From Streptomyces sp. AJS327 (GTDB taxonomy: Bacteria > Actinomycetota > Actinomycetes > Streptomycetales > Streptomycetaceae), in the NCBI RefSeq assembly GCF_013450295.1, contig NZ_SKBR01000004.1, forward strand, positions 465,001 to 529,000: a stretch of DNA of 64,000 nt, written 5' to 3'. A program made the position numbers and the translations under genes. Shown here piece by piece: positions 46,388 through 55,343 of this stretch. The notes beneath the pieces are model-generated. The model searched no databases. It was given only the letters and a program-made list of their open reading frames with translations, and had not been told where the DNA came from. Position 1 is the first letter of the stretch. Each line of letters opens with the position of its first letter.

Positions 46388-47365
46388 TCACGGCTGGACG
46401 ACGGTCTCCTGGGCCGCGGCCGTCGCGTCCGGACCGGCGATCAGGTGCGCGTCGACCGGCACGTTCCGCTTGATCAGCGCCAGCGCGATCGGGCCCAGCT
46501 CGTGGTGGCGGGCGGAGGTGGTGACGAAGCCGAGCTTCCGCCCCTCCGGACCGTCCTCCGCCAGCCACACCCCGTCGCCGTGCGCCGGGATGTGCACCTC
46601 ACTGCCGTCCAGGTGCAGGAAGACCAGCCGCCGTGGCGGCTTCCCCAGGTTGTGGACCCGCGCCACCGTCTCCTGGCCCCGGTAGCAGCCCTTGTTCAGA
46701 TGGACCGCCGTTTCCAGCCAGCCCAGCTCGTGCGGGATGGTGCGGTGGTCGGTCTCCCGGCCGTGCCGTGGGCGGTGGGCCGCGACCCGCAGCGCCTCGT
46801 GCGCGAGCACCCCGATCGCCGGACCGTTGGCCTCCGCGAACCCGGGCAGCGCCGCGCGCGGCAGGAACAGCTCCCGGCCCTCGGGCGTCTCCCGGACCAC
46901 CGCCTCCGGGGGGTTCTCCGCGATGGAGCCCGCGGGCAGGTACACCACCGCGTACTCGGCCGTACGGTCCGCGATCTCCACCCGGTAGAAGAAGCGCATG
47001 CTCTCCAGGTAGGCGATCAGCGCGGACTGGCCGCCCGGCTCGGTGTGGATCCAGACCGTGTCGCCGTCGTCCACCAGGTACAGCGCGTGCTCGATGTGCC
47101 CGTTGGCCGAGAGGATCAGCGCTTCGGTCGCCCGCCCGGCGGGCAGCTCGCTGACGTGCTGCGTCAGCAGCAGATGCAGCCAGGACAGCCGGTCGTCCCC
47201 GGAGACGGTGACCACTCCCCGGTGGGAGAGGTCGACGAAACCGGAGCCGTCGGCCAGGGCGCGCTGCTCCCGGAAGAGGTCGCCGTAGTGCGCGGCGACA
47301 CCCTCGTCCGGACCTTCGGCGGGAACGGCGCCCGGGAGCGAGAGGAGGGGGCTGTTGAGGGACAT
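46388..47365 (-). CDS. ygfZ: YgfZ folate-binding Fe-S repair protein
   Basis: 325 residues of the aminomethyltransferase-like fold. The diagnostic KGCYRGQETVARVHNLG motif (about 222-238), with its conserved Cys, identifies YgfZ. It helps maintain certain Fe-S enzymes such as MiaB and uses folate. Tail to tail with dtd. Confidence 0.95.
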   Translation of the reverse strand: MSLNSPLLSLPGAVPAEGPDEGVAAHYGDLFREQRALADGSGFVDLSHRGVVTVSGDDRLSWLHLLLTQHVSELPAGRATEALILSANGHIEHALYLVDDGDTVWIHTEPGGQSALIAYLESMRFFYRVEIADRTAEYAVVYLPAGSIAENPPEAVVRETPEGRELFLPRAALPGFAEANGPAIGVLAHEALRVAAHRPRHGRETDHRTIPHELGWLETAVHLNKGCYRGQETVARVHNLGKPPRRLVFLHLDGSEVHIPAHGDGVWLAEDGPEGRKLGFVTTSARHHELGPIALALIKRNVPVDAHLIAGPDATAAAQETVVQP

Positions 47366-47618
47366 GCGACCAGCCTACGACGCCGTCGGCGCCCCGTAGC
47401 CGGCGCTCGGCAGTCCGTCTCCCCCGCCGCCCGGCGGTCTCAACCACCGGCCCGCCCCCTGCTGTTGACGGTCGGTGAGGACCGGCGGACAGCCCGTCCC
47501 CGGCCTGGTCACCGACGGGCGGAGGGATGCGTTCCGGGTGGGGGACCGGCGGCCGTCCCCGGGGCACGCCCCGTGGGAACGCCCGGAGCCGCCGCCGGGA
47601 GTCGGCCGGAACCCGACG

Positions 47619-48092
47619 CTAGCCCTCGGTGGACGGGGTGGCCGTGGGGTCGGCGGAGCCACCGGCGGTGGCCGATCCCTCCGCGCAGTTCCGGCAGCGG
47701 CCGAAGATCGCGAAGTGCTTCATGTCCGTCTCGAAGCCGAAGGTCTCCCGCAGCTTCGCGGTGAACGGCTCGGCCAGCGCGAGGTCGGCCTCGATCACCC
47801 CGGTGCAGTCCCGGCAGACGAGGTGCATGTGGTGGTGGCGGTCGGCCAGGTGGTAGGTCGGGGCGCCGTGCCCGAGGTGTGCGTGGGAGACCAGGCCCAG
47901 CTCCTCCAGCAGCTCCAGCGTGCGGTAGACCGTCGAGATGTTGACGCCGCTCGCGGTGCGGCGGACCTCCGCGAGGATCTCTTCCGGGGTGGAGTGCTCC
48001 AGCGCGTCCACAGCCTCCAGCACGAGCTGGCGTTGCGGGGTGAGTCGATACCCGCGCGCCCTGAGATCGCTCTGCCAGTCGGTGGTTACCAC
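47619..48092 (-). CDS. nur: Nur, nickel-responsive Fur-family regulator
   Basis: 157 residues from a GTG. The helix-turn-helix (about 20-65: RLTPQRQLVLEAVD, then NISTVYRTLELLEELGL) and C-terminal metal domain closely match S. coelicolor Nur: HLADRHHHMHLVCRDC, and CRNC near the end. Nur represses nickel transport and the iron superoxide dismutase when nickel is bound. The final Ala/Gly/Ser-rich tail is longer than in S. coelicolor. No ribosome-binding site is seen, and a TACACT lies six bases upstream, so the mRNA is probably leaderless. Confidence 0.9.
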   Translation of the reverse strand: MVTTDWQSDLRARGYRLTPQRQLVLEAVDALEHSTPEEILAEVRRTASGVNISTVYRTLELLEELGLVSHAHLGHGAPTYHLADRHHHMHLVCRDCTGVIEADLALAEPFTAKLRETFGFETDMKHFAIFGRCRNCAEGSATAGGSADPTATPSTEG

Positions 48093-48098
48093 ACGCCC

Positions 48099-48104
48099 AG
48101 TGTA
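48099..48104 (-). promoter_or_regulatory. nur: -10 element of nur, leaderless type
   Basis: TACACT on the minus strand, six bases before the GTG. Spacing fits transcription starting at the start codon. Confidence 0.5.
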
Positions 48105-48300
48105 TGGGGTGTCACCGACCTCCCCGCCCGGCCCGAACCCGCCAGGACCCACCCGGCCCGGACCCCGAACCGTCCGGATGTGCCCCACGCCACCCAGGGC
48201 CACGCCACCCCAGGGCCACGGCACCAACCGTCCGCGCACCCACGGTCGGCTTCACCCCGTGGCGTTCCCGCCCGTCGCCCCACGGCACCGACCACCCCAC

Positions 48301-48503
48301 CCACCCCGCACCCCTTCTTCCCCGCACCCCTTCTCCTCCCTCCACCCTTTCTCCTTCCCTCCTTCCCCCTTCTCCGTCCCTCCGCTCCCTCTCCCCTCTC
48401 TTCCGCTCCTTCTGCCTCCAGCCCCTCCCTCGCGCCCCGTCTCCGCTCCCTCTCACTCCCGTCTCTCCGTCCCGGCTCGCCCTCTCCCTCCTCCCCTTTC
48501 CCC
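48301..48503. repeat. Polypyrimidine:polypurine tract
   Basis: About 203 bases of almost pure C and T on the given strand (I counted roughly 22 purines). It has no long repeat unit and no gene. Such tracts can form triplex (H-DNA) and block polymerases. Confidence 0.9.
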
Positions 48504-48600
48504 GGGCTTTCCCCCGGGCGCGGACGTTGGACGCGGGCTGCCCGGTGCCCGGGCTCGGGCTGATCGGTCGCTGGCCCGTCGGTCCGGGGCGGCCGGACGC

Positions 48601-48690
48601 GGGGCGGGAGGACCGCCTGGGGGAGAGAGGCGCCAGGGGAGGTGCCTGGGGGAGAGGTGGCGGGAGGGCGACGGGGGAGGGGGGACGGGC
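48601..48690. repeat. G-rich tract with a 13-bp direct repeat
   Basis: About 90 bases rich in G runs, some five or six long. gcctgggggagag occurs exactly twice (48615-48627 and 48644-48656). Many G-runs of three or more make quadruplex folding possible. Confidence 0.8.
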
Positions 48691-48810
48691 TGCCGTGGCG
48701 GTGGCGTTCCCGTTACCGAGGGTCGAAGTGCCGCCTCCGGCCGGGGCGTTCGGTGTGGCCCGGGCCACACGCGCGGGGGTGCCCCCGGTGACCTGCCGCA
48801 CAGATCAACT

Positions 48811-49044
48811 CGGGTCTACGAACGGGTTTAGGAGGGCGCGGGATCGGGGTGGCGAGGCGAACCGGCGGCGCCTCTCCCGAAGGAGATTCCAATAACGGAC
48901 AAATTGGTCAATGTCCGTCGTGGTGAGTACTGCCCGGGATAGTACGTCACATGCTTGATGGTCCGGATGTGTGGGGGTTACCAATGGCCCCACTTCCTGA
49001 GAACGGAAGCAGGGAGTCACCCAGACATCGGAGGTAGAACCCAC
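48811..49044 (+). promoter_or_regulatory. Possible promoter and structured leader of the M23 gene
   Basis: The region upstream of the M23 start has lower GC around 48890-48960. It holds GGACA-N10-TGTCC (48896-48915), GTACT-N9-AGTAC (48927-48945), and a stem GTGGGG...CCCCAC in front of the ribosome-binding site. The first two may be operator or promoter parts. Genes for secreted wall enzymes in actinobacteria often have long leaders, some with c-di-AMP riboswitches; I cannot confirm one here. Confidence 0.4.
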
Positions 49045-49737
49045 ATGTCGAAGATCACCACGAACCGTCGTACCAAGGCCGCCGTCCTCGCGAGCGGATT
49101 CGGGCTCTCGGTGGCCGTTGGCACGGGCGTGGCGCTCGCCGCCGGTGGGGATGGGGGCGTTGACGCCTTCGCGACCGGCACCGCGAAGCAGCTCGCCGCC
49201 GCCACGCAGGGTCAGTCCGACCAGCAGAACGAGGCCGTCGACGCCCGGAAGCAGGCCAAGGAGCGTGCGGCGGAGAAGAAGGAGCGGGCCGACCGCGCGG
49301 AGAAGCGCAAGGCCAAGTCCTGGGTCTCGCCGATATCCGGCGACTACGAGCTGACCGCCTCCTTCGGCAACAGCGGTGACCGCTGGCAGAGCGGCCACTC
49401 CGGCCAGGACTTCGGTGTGCCGACCGGTACCCCCGTGAAGTCCGTGCACAAGGGCACGGTCGTGAAGGCGGGCGGTAACGGCGGTGGCGACGGTGCCGCT
49501 TACGGCAACGCCGTCGTGGTCAAGCACAACAACGGCACGTACTCGCAGTACGCCCACCTCGACTCCGTGAAGGTCAGCGCGGGCGAGCAGGTGAAGACCG
49601 GCCAGGAGATCGGTAAGTCCGGCAACAGCGGTAACTCCTCTGGGCCGCACCTGCACTTCGAGCTGCGGACCACCCCCGACTACGGTTCCGGCAAGGACCC
49701 GGTGCCCCAGCTGAAGGACCTCGGCGTGAAGCTGTGA
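49045..49737 (+). CDS. Secreted M23 (LytM) family metallopeptidase
   Basis: 230 residues; ATG with GGAGG about 10 bases upstream. Signal peptide to about residue 36. A charged coiled segment (about 60-92) leads to the peptidase domain (about 100-225): HSGQDFG carries the first zinc ligands (H and D), HLHF the later ones. It would cut peptidoglycan cross-links or act as an activator; all zinc ligands are present, so it is likely active. Confidence 0.93.
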   Translation: MSKITTNRRTKAAVLASGFGLSVAVGTGVALAAGGDGGVDAFATGTAKQLAAATQGQSDQQNEAVDARKQAKERAAEKKERADRAEKRKAKSWVSPISGDYELTASFGNSGDRWQSGHSGQDFGVPTGTPVKSVHKGTVVKAGGNGGGDGAAYGNAVVVKHNNGTYSQYAHLDSVKVSAGEQVKTGQEIGKSGNSGNSSGPHLHFELRTTPDYGSGKDPVPQLKDLGVKL

Positions 49738-49836
49738 CCCGCTGAGCCGCACGGCTCCGGGACGCGTCCCGAGGTGACGCGGACCACTCCGCACCACACA
49801 ACACAGGCGAACCGCCCCCCCGGCGTTCCGCTGATC

Positions 49837-49864
49837 CACGATCCGGCAACGGCGCCGGATCGTG
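49837..49864. terminator. Bidirectional terminator between M23 gene and cseC
   Basis: A perfect 11-bp stem (cacgatccggc / gccggatcgtg) with a six-base loop between two converging transcription units. Confidence 0.85.
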
Positions 49865-50026
49865 TCCCCGTCCACCGGCGGCCGAGGCTCTGCCACGGCC
49901 GCCGGACGTGTGTCCGGCCCCCGGCCCCTCCGCCCGGACGGCGGCGCCGTTCGCCGGTCCGGTATGCCGGTGGCTGTGTCGCGCCTGCGCCTGTGCCGGT
50001 CGGCGGTTCGCGGTCCGGTACCGGGG

Positions 50027-51517
50027 TCAGCTGGTCTCGGGGTCGCGGATCATGGGGACGCCGCCCGGCGGGGTGCCCGGCGGTTCGCTGGGCGCCGTGA
50101 CCGGGAGCCGCAGCTCCGCGATCGCGCCGCCGCCGTCCTCGGTCGGCGGCCCGTCCGCGTCCGCCCCGCCATCTGGCCTCGCCCCGCCCGTCCCGTCCGC
50201 CTTGTCGATCTTGTCTGTCCCGTCCGTCCCGGGCTCGCCGGGGGTGTCCGGCCCGGCGGTGTCGCTGGCGCCGTGCGACGGGTCGCCGCTCGCGGTGGCG
50301 CCCGTCTCATCCGCGTTGTACAGCGCCAGCTCGGCGCCCAGGACCCGGGCCTGACCGGCCGCGATGGTCAGCCCCAGACCGTGCCCCCGGCCGGAGCGGT
50401 CGCGGCTGCCGGTCCGGAAGCGGCTCGGCCCGTCCGCGAGCAGCGCGGCGGGGAAGCCGGGCCCGTGGTCCCGGACCCGCAGGGTGCGGCCGTCGACGGT
50501 GACCTCCACCGGCGGACGCCCGTAGCGCGCCGCGTTGCCCAGCAGGTTGCCGAGGATCCGCTCCAGCCGTCGGGGGTCGGTCCACACCGTGGCGTCCTCC
50601 GTGACCCGTACCACCGCGTCCGGGGTGTGCGCCCGCACCCGGCGCGGTACGAAGAGCCCGAGCCGCACCTCCTGGAGGTCGGCCCGCTCGGCCACCCCGT
50701 CCAGCCGCGCCACCTCCAGCACGTCCTCCACCAACTGCCGCAGCGCCTGCGCCCGGTCCCGGACCAGCTCGGTCGGCCGCCCGGGCGGCAGCAGCTCGGC
50801 CGCGGTGAGCAGCCCCGTGACGGGGGTGCGCAGCTCGTGCGCGATATCGGCGGTCACCCGGCGCTCGGCCTCCAGCCGCCCCTGGAGCGCGTCGGCCATC
50901 GCGTCGACGGCACCGGCCAGCTCGTCCGTCTCGTCCCGCACGCGGGCGCCGACCGCCTCCCGCACCCGGACGCTGGTCTCGCCCGCGGCCACCTCCCCCG
51001 CGGCCTGCGCGGCCTTGCGCAGCCGCCGGGAGAGCTGGCCGCCGAGCGCGACGGCCAGCGCGCAGCTGCCCACCACCAGGGAGAGTGAGCCGATCACCAG
51101 GGCCCGGTCGAGGTCGGCGAGCACGGGGTAGCTGTCGGTGAACCGGGTGCGCAGCGACAGCACGGTGCCGTCGCCCAGCGGCGTCGCGGCCCAGACGATC
51201 GGCGCCCCGTCGGTCTGCTGCACGTAGGTGGCGCGCTCGCCGCTCTCCACCGCCCTGCGCAACGGGTCCGGCAGCTTCGGGTCGTCGACCTTGGCGCCGA
51301 ACGGGGCCCGCGCCGTCGAGTCGTACACCCGGTGGACGAACTGGAGCCGCTCGTCCTGCACGTCCCGGCTGTTCTCGATCATCGACTGCCGGGTGGCGCT
51401 GTGCACGACGATGCTCAGCGCCAGCGTCACCAGCGTGCTGACGACGGCGATCGCGGCGCTGAGCTTCCACCGGATGCCCACGCTCCGGCGGAAGCCGACA
51501 CCGCCCGCACGCCGCAC
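50027..51517 (-). CDS. cseC: CseC sensor histidine kinase
   Basis: 496 residues from a GTG that begins four bases after the cseB stop codon, with the ribosome-binding site inside cseB. Two membrane helices (about 12-35 and 150-172) enclose the sensor domain. A HAMP linker is followed by the H-box (DIAHELRTPVTGL), N box (NLLGNAARYG), and G boxes (RDHGPGF, GHGLGL). A 60-residue low-complexity insert (about 405-464) lies inside the ATP-binding domain, just before its last strand. It senses cell-envelope stress and phosphorylates CseB. Confidence 0.95.
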   Translation of the reverse strand: MRRAGGVGFRRSVGIRWKLSAAIAVVSTLVTLALSIVVHSATRQSMIENSRDVQDERLQFVHRVYDSTARAPFGAKVDDPKLPDPLRRAVESGERATYVQQTDGAPIVWAATPLGDGTVLSLRTRFTDSYPVLADLDRALVIGSLSLVVGSCALAVALGGQLSRRLRKAAQAAGEVAAGETSVRVREAVGARVRDETDELAGAVDAMADALQGRLEAERRVTADIAHELRTPVTGLLTAAELLPPGRPTELVRDRAQALRQLVEDVLEVARLDGVAERADLQEVRLGLFVPRRVRAHTPDAVVRVTEDATVWTDPRRLERILGNLLGNAARYGRPPVEVTVDGRTLRVRDHGPGFPAALLADGPSRFRTGSRDRSGRGHGLGLTIAAGQARVLGAELALYNADETGATASGDPSHGASDTAGPDTPGEPGTDGTDKIDKADGTGGARPDGGADADGPPTEDGGGAIAELRLPVTAPSEPPGTPPGGVPMIRDPETS

Positions 51518-51521
51518 CGGG

Positions 51522-52220
51522 TCAGCCCCGCAACTTGTAGCCGAAGCCGCGGACCGTCTCGATCCGGTCCGGGCCGATCTTGCCGCGCAACCGCTGGACG
51601 TGGACGTCCACCACGCGGGTGTCACCGCCCCACTCGTAGTCCCAGACGCGCTCCAGCAGCCGATCACGGGAGAGGACGGTGCCGGGCGCCGAGGAGAACT
51701 CCAGCAGCAGCCGCATCTCCGTCGGGGTGAGGGCCACCGGCTCCCCGCCCCGCAGCACCTCCATGCCGTCCGGGTCGACCTCCAGATCGCCGAACCGCAG
51801 CGGAGACTCGGCCCCGCCCTCCCCGGGACCGCCGGCCCGCCCGCCGCCCGCGTGCGTGAAGCGGCGCAGCACCGCCCGGATCCGGGCGATCAGCACGGTG
51901 CTGTCGAACGGCTTCGTCACGTAGTCGTCGGCTCCGGCCTCCAGGCCGAGGACCACGTCGATCGCGTCGGCCCGCGCCGACACCATGATCACCGGCACAG
52001 TGGACTCGTCCCGGATCCGGCGGCACAGACTCACCCCGTCCAGCCCCGGCAGCATCACGTCGAGCAGCGCGATGTCCGGACGGTGGGCGCGGAAGCGCTC
52101 CAGACCGGCCAGTCCGTCCCCCGCGGCGGTCACGGTGAAGCCGTCCCGTTCCAGGGTGAGCTGGGTGGCCTCGCGGATCACGTCGTCGTCCTCGACGAAC
52201 AGCACATGGGTGTCGGCCAT
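51522..52220 (-). CDS. cseB: CseB response regulator
   Basis: 232 residues of the OmpR/PhoB type. Receiver domain with VEDDD, phospho-acceptor Asp in LLDVMLP, and KPF; C-terminal winged helix ending VRGFGYKLRG. It activates sigE. The sequence closely resembles S. coelicolor CseB over its whole length. Confidence 0.97.
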   Translation of the reverse strand: MADTHVLFVEDDDVIREATQLTLERDGFTVTAAGDGLAGLERFRAHRPDIALLDVMLPGLDGVSLCRRIRDESTVPVIMVSARADAIDVVLGLEAGADDYVTKPFDSTVLIARIRAVLRRFTHAGGGRAGGPGEGGAESPLRFGDLEVDPDGMEVLRGGEPVALTPTEMRLLLEFSSAPGTVLSRDRLLERVWDYEWGGDTRVVDVHVQRLRGKIGPDRIETVRGFGYKLRG

Positions 52221-52547
52221 GGTGCGGTGTCAGCCTCCCGTATCGCACGTCGTCCCGCCGGGCGCCGCCCGGCCGCGGGTGGTCCCGGGCGGGTCCGCCC
52301 CGGCGGCCGGTGTCCCAGGCCGACTCTCGCATCCCGCCGTCCCCGGGGCCTCCCGGCCGTCCCCGGACCCGCGCGGGCCCCTCCGCCCGGCCGGACCGGC
52401 CCGCGACCGGCCACCCCCGTTCCGGTGGCCGTCGGCTTCCCTGCCCGGCCGCGCGGGAACCACACCGGCACGGGACGGCCGAACCGGCCGAGCGCCGGAC
52501 GAACCGGTACGGCGCCCGCCCATCCGCCCGCCCCGGGCGCCTCGCGC
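52221..52547. other. Gap between cseA and cseB
   Basis: 327 bases of GC-rich sequence inside the operon. No gene. Imperfect GC-rich inverted repeats are present near 52450, but none stands out. Confidence 0.5.
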
Positions 52548-53300
52548 CTAGCCGCCGGAGCCGGCCCCCGACCCGGGGCGCGGGGTGGGGGTGGTGCTCG
52601 GCCGCGGCTTCTCGCCCGGCTGCCCACGCGGAGGCTTCTCCGACTGCGTGGGCTTCCGCGAGCGGTCCGCGTACTGCCGGGTCAGCGCGCGGAACTTGTC
52701 GTCCCGCCACTGGTACGTCGTCGTCACCTCGCCGCTCGGGCAGCACATCGGGTCGTCGCCCACGTACACCGCCTTGCTGACGATCAGCGTGCCCTTCTCG
52801 GTCTCCGCGAAGACCGAGCGGTCCTCGCGGGTGAAGACGTTCTCGTAGGTGCCGCCGCGGTCCTTGCGGTAGACGTAGCTGCCCAGCCCCAGGCCGTCGG
52901 AGCACGACACCACGTTCACCACCGCGTCCCGCTTCGCCTCTCCCGTCAGCCGTCCGAACGCCACGCTCACCGGCCACAGATCGCCCGAACACGGCTTGCG
53001 CAGCTGCCGTTTGACCTCCGAGCTGACCTTCGGATCGCTCCGCACCAGGTGCAGCGCGTCGGTGACCGCAGGACCCGAGCCCGGCCCGGCCGAGCGCGAC
53101 CGGGGGCTGCCCGGCGGCGCCGTCGACACCACGGACGCCTCGGCGCGCGGACCCTCTGACGAGGCCGGACCGCCCTCCACCCGCACCCCGTGGGAACCGC
53201 CCGCGCAGCCCGAGAGCGCCAGCAGCAGCGCGACACCGGCCGTCAGCCGCGCCGCGGGCCACGGTCCGGACGGGGACGGAGCCCCGGTCAGACGGCGCAC
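52548..53300 (-). CDS. cseA: CseA lipoprotein
   Basis: 250 residues from a GTG that overlaps the end of sigE by 13 bases, with GGAGGG as the ribosome-binding site. Lipobox LSGC near residue 25. The rest is a single outer domain with a Pro/Ser-rich tail. In S. coelicolor CseA tunes the SigE response negatively, probably by touching CseC. Confidence 0.92.
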   Translation of the reverse strand: MRRLTGAPSPSGPWPAARLTAGVALLLALSGCAGGSHGVRVEGGPASSEGPRAEASVVSTAPPGSPRSRSAGPGSGPAVTDALHLVRSDPKVSSEVKRQLRKPCSGDLWPVSVAFGRLTGEAKRDAVVNVVSCSDGLGLGSYVYRKDRGGTYENVFTREDRSVFAETEKGTLIVSKAVYVGDDPMCCPSGEVTTTYQWRDDKFRALTRQYADRSRKPTQSEKPPRGQPGEKPRPSTTPTPRPGSGAGSGG

Positions 53301-53794
53301 CCCACTGCCCTCCGCTCCCACTCCTCGCGCATCCGCGCCAGCGAGCGGTGCAGGGTGCTCTTCACGGTGCCCGGTGACATCCCCAGCGCGCGGGCGGTCT
53401 CCTCGGTGCTCATCTGCTCCCAGTGCCGCAGGATCACCACGCTCCGCTGCTTCGGCGCGAGCACCGTCAGCACCTCCATCAGCAGCGCCCGGTTGGCGCG
53501 CTGCTCGGCGCCGTCCTCGACGCTGTCGACCTCGGGGAGGTTCTCCGTCGGCACCTCCTGGAGCCGCCGCGAACGCCACCACTCCGTACGGGTGTTGATC
53601 ATCACCCGGCGAAGATAGGCGTCCGCCAGCGACTTGTCCGCGATGCCGTCCCAGTGCCCGTAGGTCCGCACGAGCGCGGTCTGCAACAGGTCCTGCGCGT
53701 CAACCGGGTCCGAGATGAGCCGACGGGCGCTGCGCAGCAGGACGTCGTGGCGCGTGCGGACGTACTCCTCGAAATCCAGCACCTCTGTGGCCAT
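53288..53794 (-). CDS. sigE: SigE, ECF sigma factor of envelope stress
   Basis: 168 residues; ATG with GAGGAGG at four to five bases. Sigma region 2 (about 10-80: DPVDAQDLLQTALVRTY) and region 4 (about 105-160: TEETARALGMSPGTVKSTLH) are complete. It closely matches S. coelicolor SigE. No anti-sigma factor is encoded next to it; control is by CseBC-driven transcription. Confidence 0.97.
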   Translation of the reverse strand: MATEVLDFEEYVRTRHDVLLRSARRLISDPVDAQDLLQTALVRTYGHWDGIADKSLADAYLRRVMINTRTEWWRSRRLQEVPTENLPEVDSVEDGAEQRANRALLMEVLTVLAPKQRSVVILRHWEQMSTEETARALGMSPGTVKSTLHRSLARMREEWERRAVGCAV

Positions 53795-53841
53795 GCCCGC
53801 CTCCTCGTTCACGCGCCGCTCCGAGCCGATCGTCTCGGCAG

Positions 53842-53847
53842 AACATA
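53842..53847 (-). promoter_or_regulatory. sigE: Candidate -10 of the sigE promoter
   Basis: TATGTT on the minus strand, about 48 bases upstream of the sigE start. No clear -35 sequence is visible, as expected if CseB activates this promoter. Confidence 0.4.
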
Positions 53848-54052
53848 GGAGGACGGTGTTGCGAGCCGGTCTGCGGTAACCCCTCGGTCCGCCGTCGAAC
53901 ACCCATCGATCGTGTAACAGCGGCCCGTGTGTGGGGCGGTGGGACCGGGAGGACGGTACCGGACACACGAGGGGGCGCCCCGGCTCGGTGAACCGGAGCG
54001 CCCCGCGAACCTACGACGAGCGGCCTGGTGTCAGGGACCGCCGGAGCCAGCC

Positions 54053-54961
54053 TCAGCCCGGCAGCCGGTAGGCCCCACCCTCCAGCGGCTCGACGAGACC
54101 GTCGGCGACCAGCCCGTCCAACGCGCGGGCGCGCTGCACCGGCTCGTGCCACACCCGGTCCAGCGTGGACTGCGAGACGGGTTCGGTCGCCTCCCGCAGC
54201 ACGGCCAGCAGCCGGCCCCGGACCTGCCGGTCCGTCCCCGCGTAGCTCTGGGTACGGCGCGGCTGCCCGGTGTGCTCCGGCGACCCCGCGAGTCGCCAGG
54301 CGCACGACCCCGAGATCGGGCAGCGCCCGCACTCCGGGCTGCGCGCCGTGCACACCAACGCGCCCAGCTCCATCGTCGCCGCGGCCCAGCTGGCGGCCGT
54401 CCCCTCGTCCTCGGGGAGCAGCGCCCGGGCGAGCTTGCGCTCGGCGGCCGTGGTCGCGTTCGGCGCGAACTGCTGGCCGGACACGGCGCGGGCGAACACC
54501 CGGCGCACGTTGGTGTCCAGCACGGCGTGCCGCTGTCCGTAGGCGAAGGAGGCGACGGCGGCGGCGGTGTACTCGCCGACGCCGGGCAGCGCGAGCAACT
54601 GGGCGTGCTCCCGCGGGACGTCGCCGCCGTGCCGTTCCGCTATGGCGGCGGCGGCGCCGTGCAGCCGGAGCGCTCGGCGCGGGTAGCCGAGCCGCCCCCA
54701 GGCGCGCACGGCTTCGCCGGGTGCCTCAGCGGCCAGGTCGGCTGGGCGTGGCCACTGTCGCAGCCACTGTTCGTAGACGGGGAGGACACGGGCGACAGGG
54801 GTCTGCTGGAGCATGAACTCGCTGACCATGACCCCCCACGCCCCCGCCTCGGGGCGGCGCCACGGGAGGTCGCGGGCGTGTTCCGCGAACCATTCGACGA
54901 CGGGTGTGTGCAGCGCGAGCGCGGTCTGCTCGGCGGGGTGATTCTCGGTGGTGGCAGTCAT
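54053..54961 (-). CDS. mutY: MutY adenine DNA glycosylase
   Basis: 302 residues. Helix-hairpin-helix LLALPGVGEYTAAAVAS followed by catalytic Asp in VLDTNV, and the Fe-S cluster ligands in C-x6-C-x2-C-x5-C. It removes A opposite 8-oxo-G. The usual C-terminal NUDIX-like domain is short. The chosen ATG has a weak ribosome-binding site. Confidence 0.95.
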   Translation of the reverse strand: MTATTENHPAEQTALALHTPVVEWFAEHARDLPWRRPEAGAWGVMVSEFMLQQTPVARVLPVYEQWLRQWPRPADLAAEAPGEAVRAWGRLGYPRRALRLHGAAAAIAERHGGDVPREHAQLLALPGVGEYTAAAVASFAYGQRHAVLDTNVRRVFARAVSGQQFAPNATTAAERKLARALLPEDEGTAASWAAATMELGALVCTARSPECGRCPISGSCAWRLAGSPEHTGQPRRTQSYAGTDRQVRGRLLAVLREATEPVSQSTLDRVWHEPVQRARALDGLVADGLVEPLEGGAYRLPG

Positions 54962-55343
54962 GGCACGACCGATCCTGGCACGTGGTTCCCCGGCTGGGAA
55001 ACGGCCACGCGGCGCGGCTCGCGCGCCCCGCGCGGACGGACCAGCCGACGGGCCCGACCGGCCCCGCGGCCCCCGCGCGGGCCGGTGCGCGGGGACCGGA
55101 ACGGGCCGGGAACCAGCCGGAGCACGCCGCGGCGGAGGGACGCCGGACGGGATCGGGACGAAGTAGCGCGTGTGCTGACGTACCGAACGATCCGGGATAA
55201 GCGGGATGTCCACTGACGAACTCGCAGGAACCGTACGCGCGATGAGGAGCGAACCGCACCCCGACCGCCGCTCATCACAACAATGACCGGTTCTGCGGCG
55301 GGTACGGGTCTGTCGGGCCCGTGGCGTCTCGTAAGGTTTCCGC
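54962..55343. other. Divergent intergenic region
   Basis: 382 bases between mutY and a membrane protein gene. Lower GC near 55160-55290. No gene and no clear operator. Confidence 0.5.

Noticed and set aside
48104..48895. Open frames through the pyrimidine tract
   Set aside because: Translations are Pro/Ser or Arg/Gly runs caused by base composition; no start signal.
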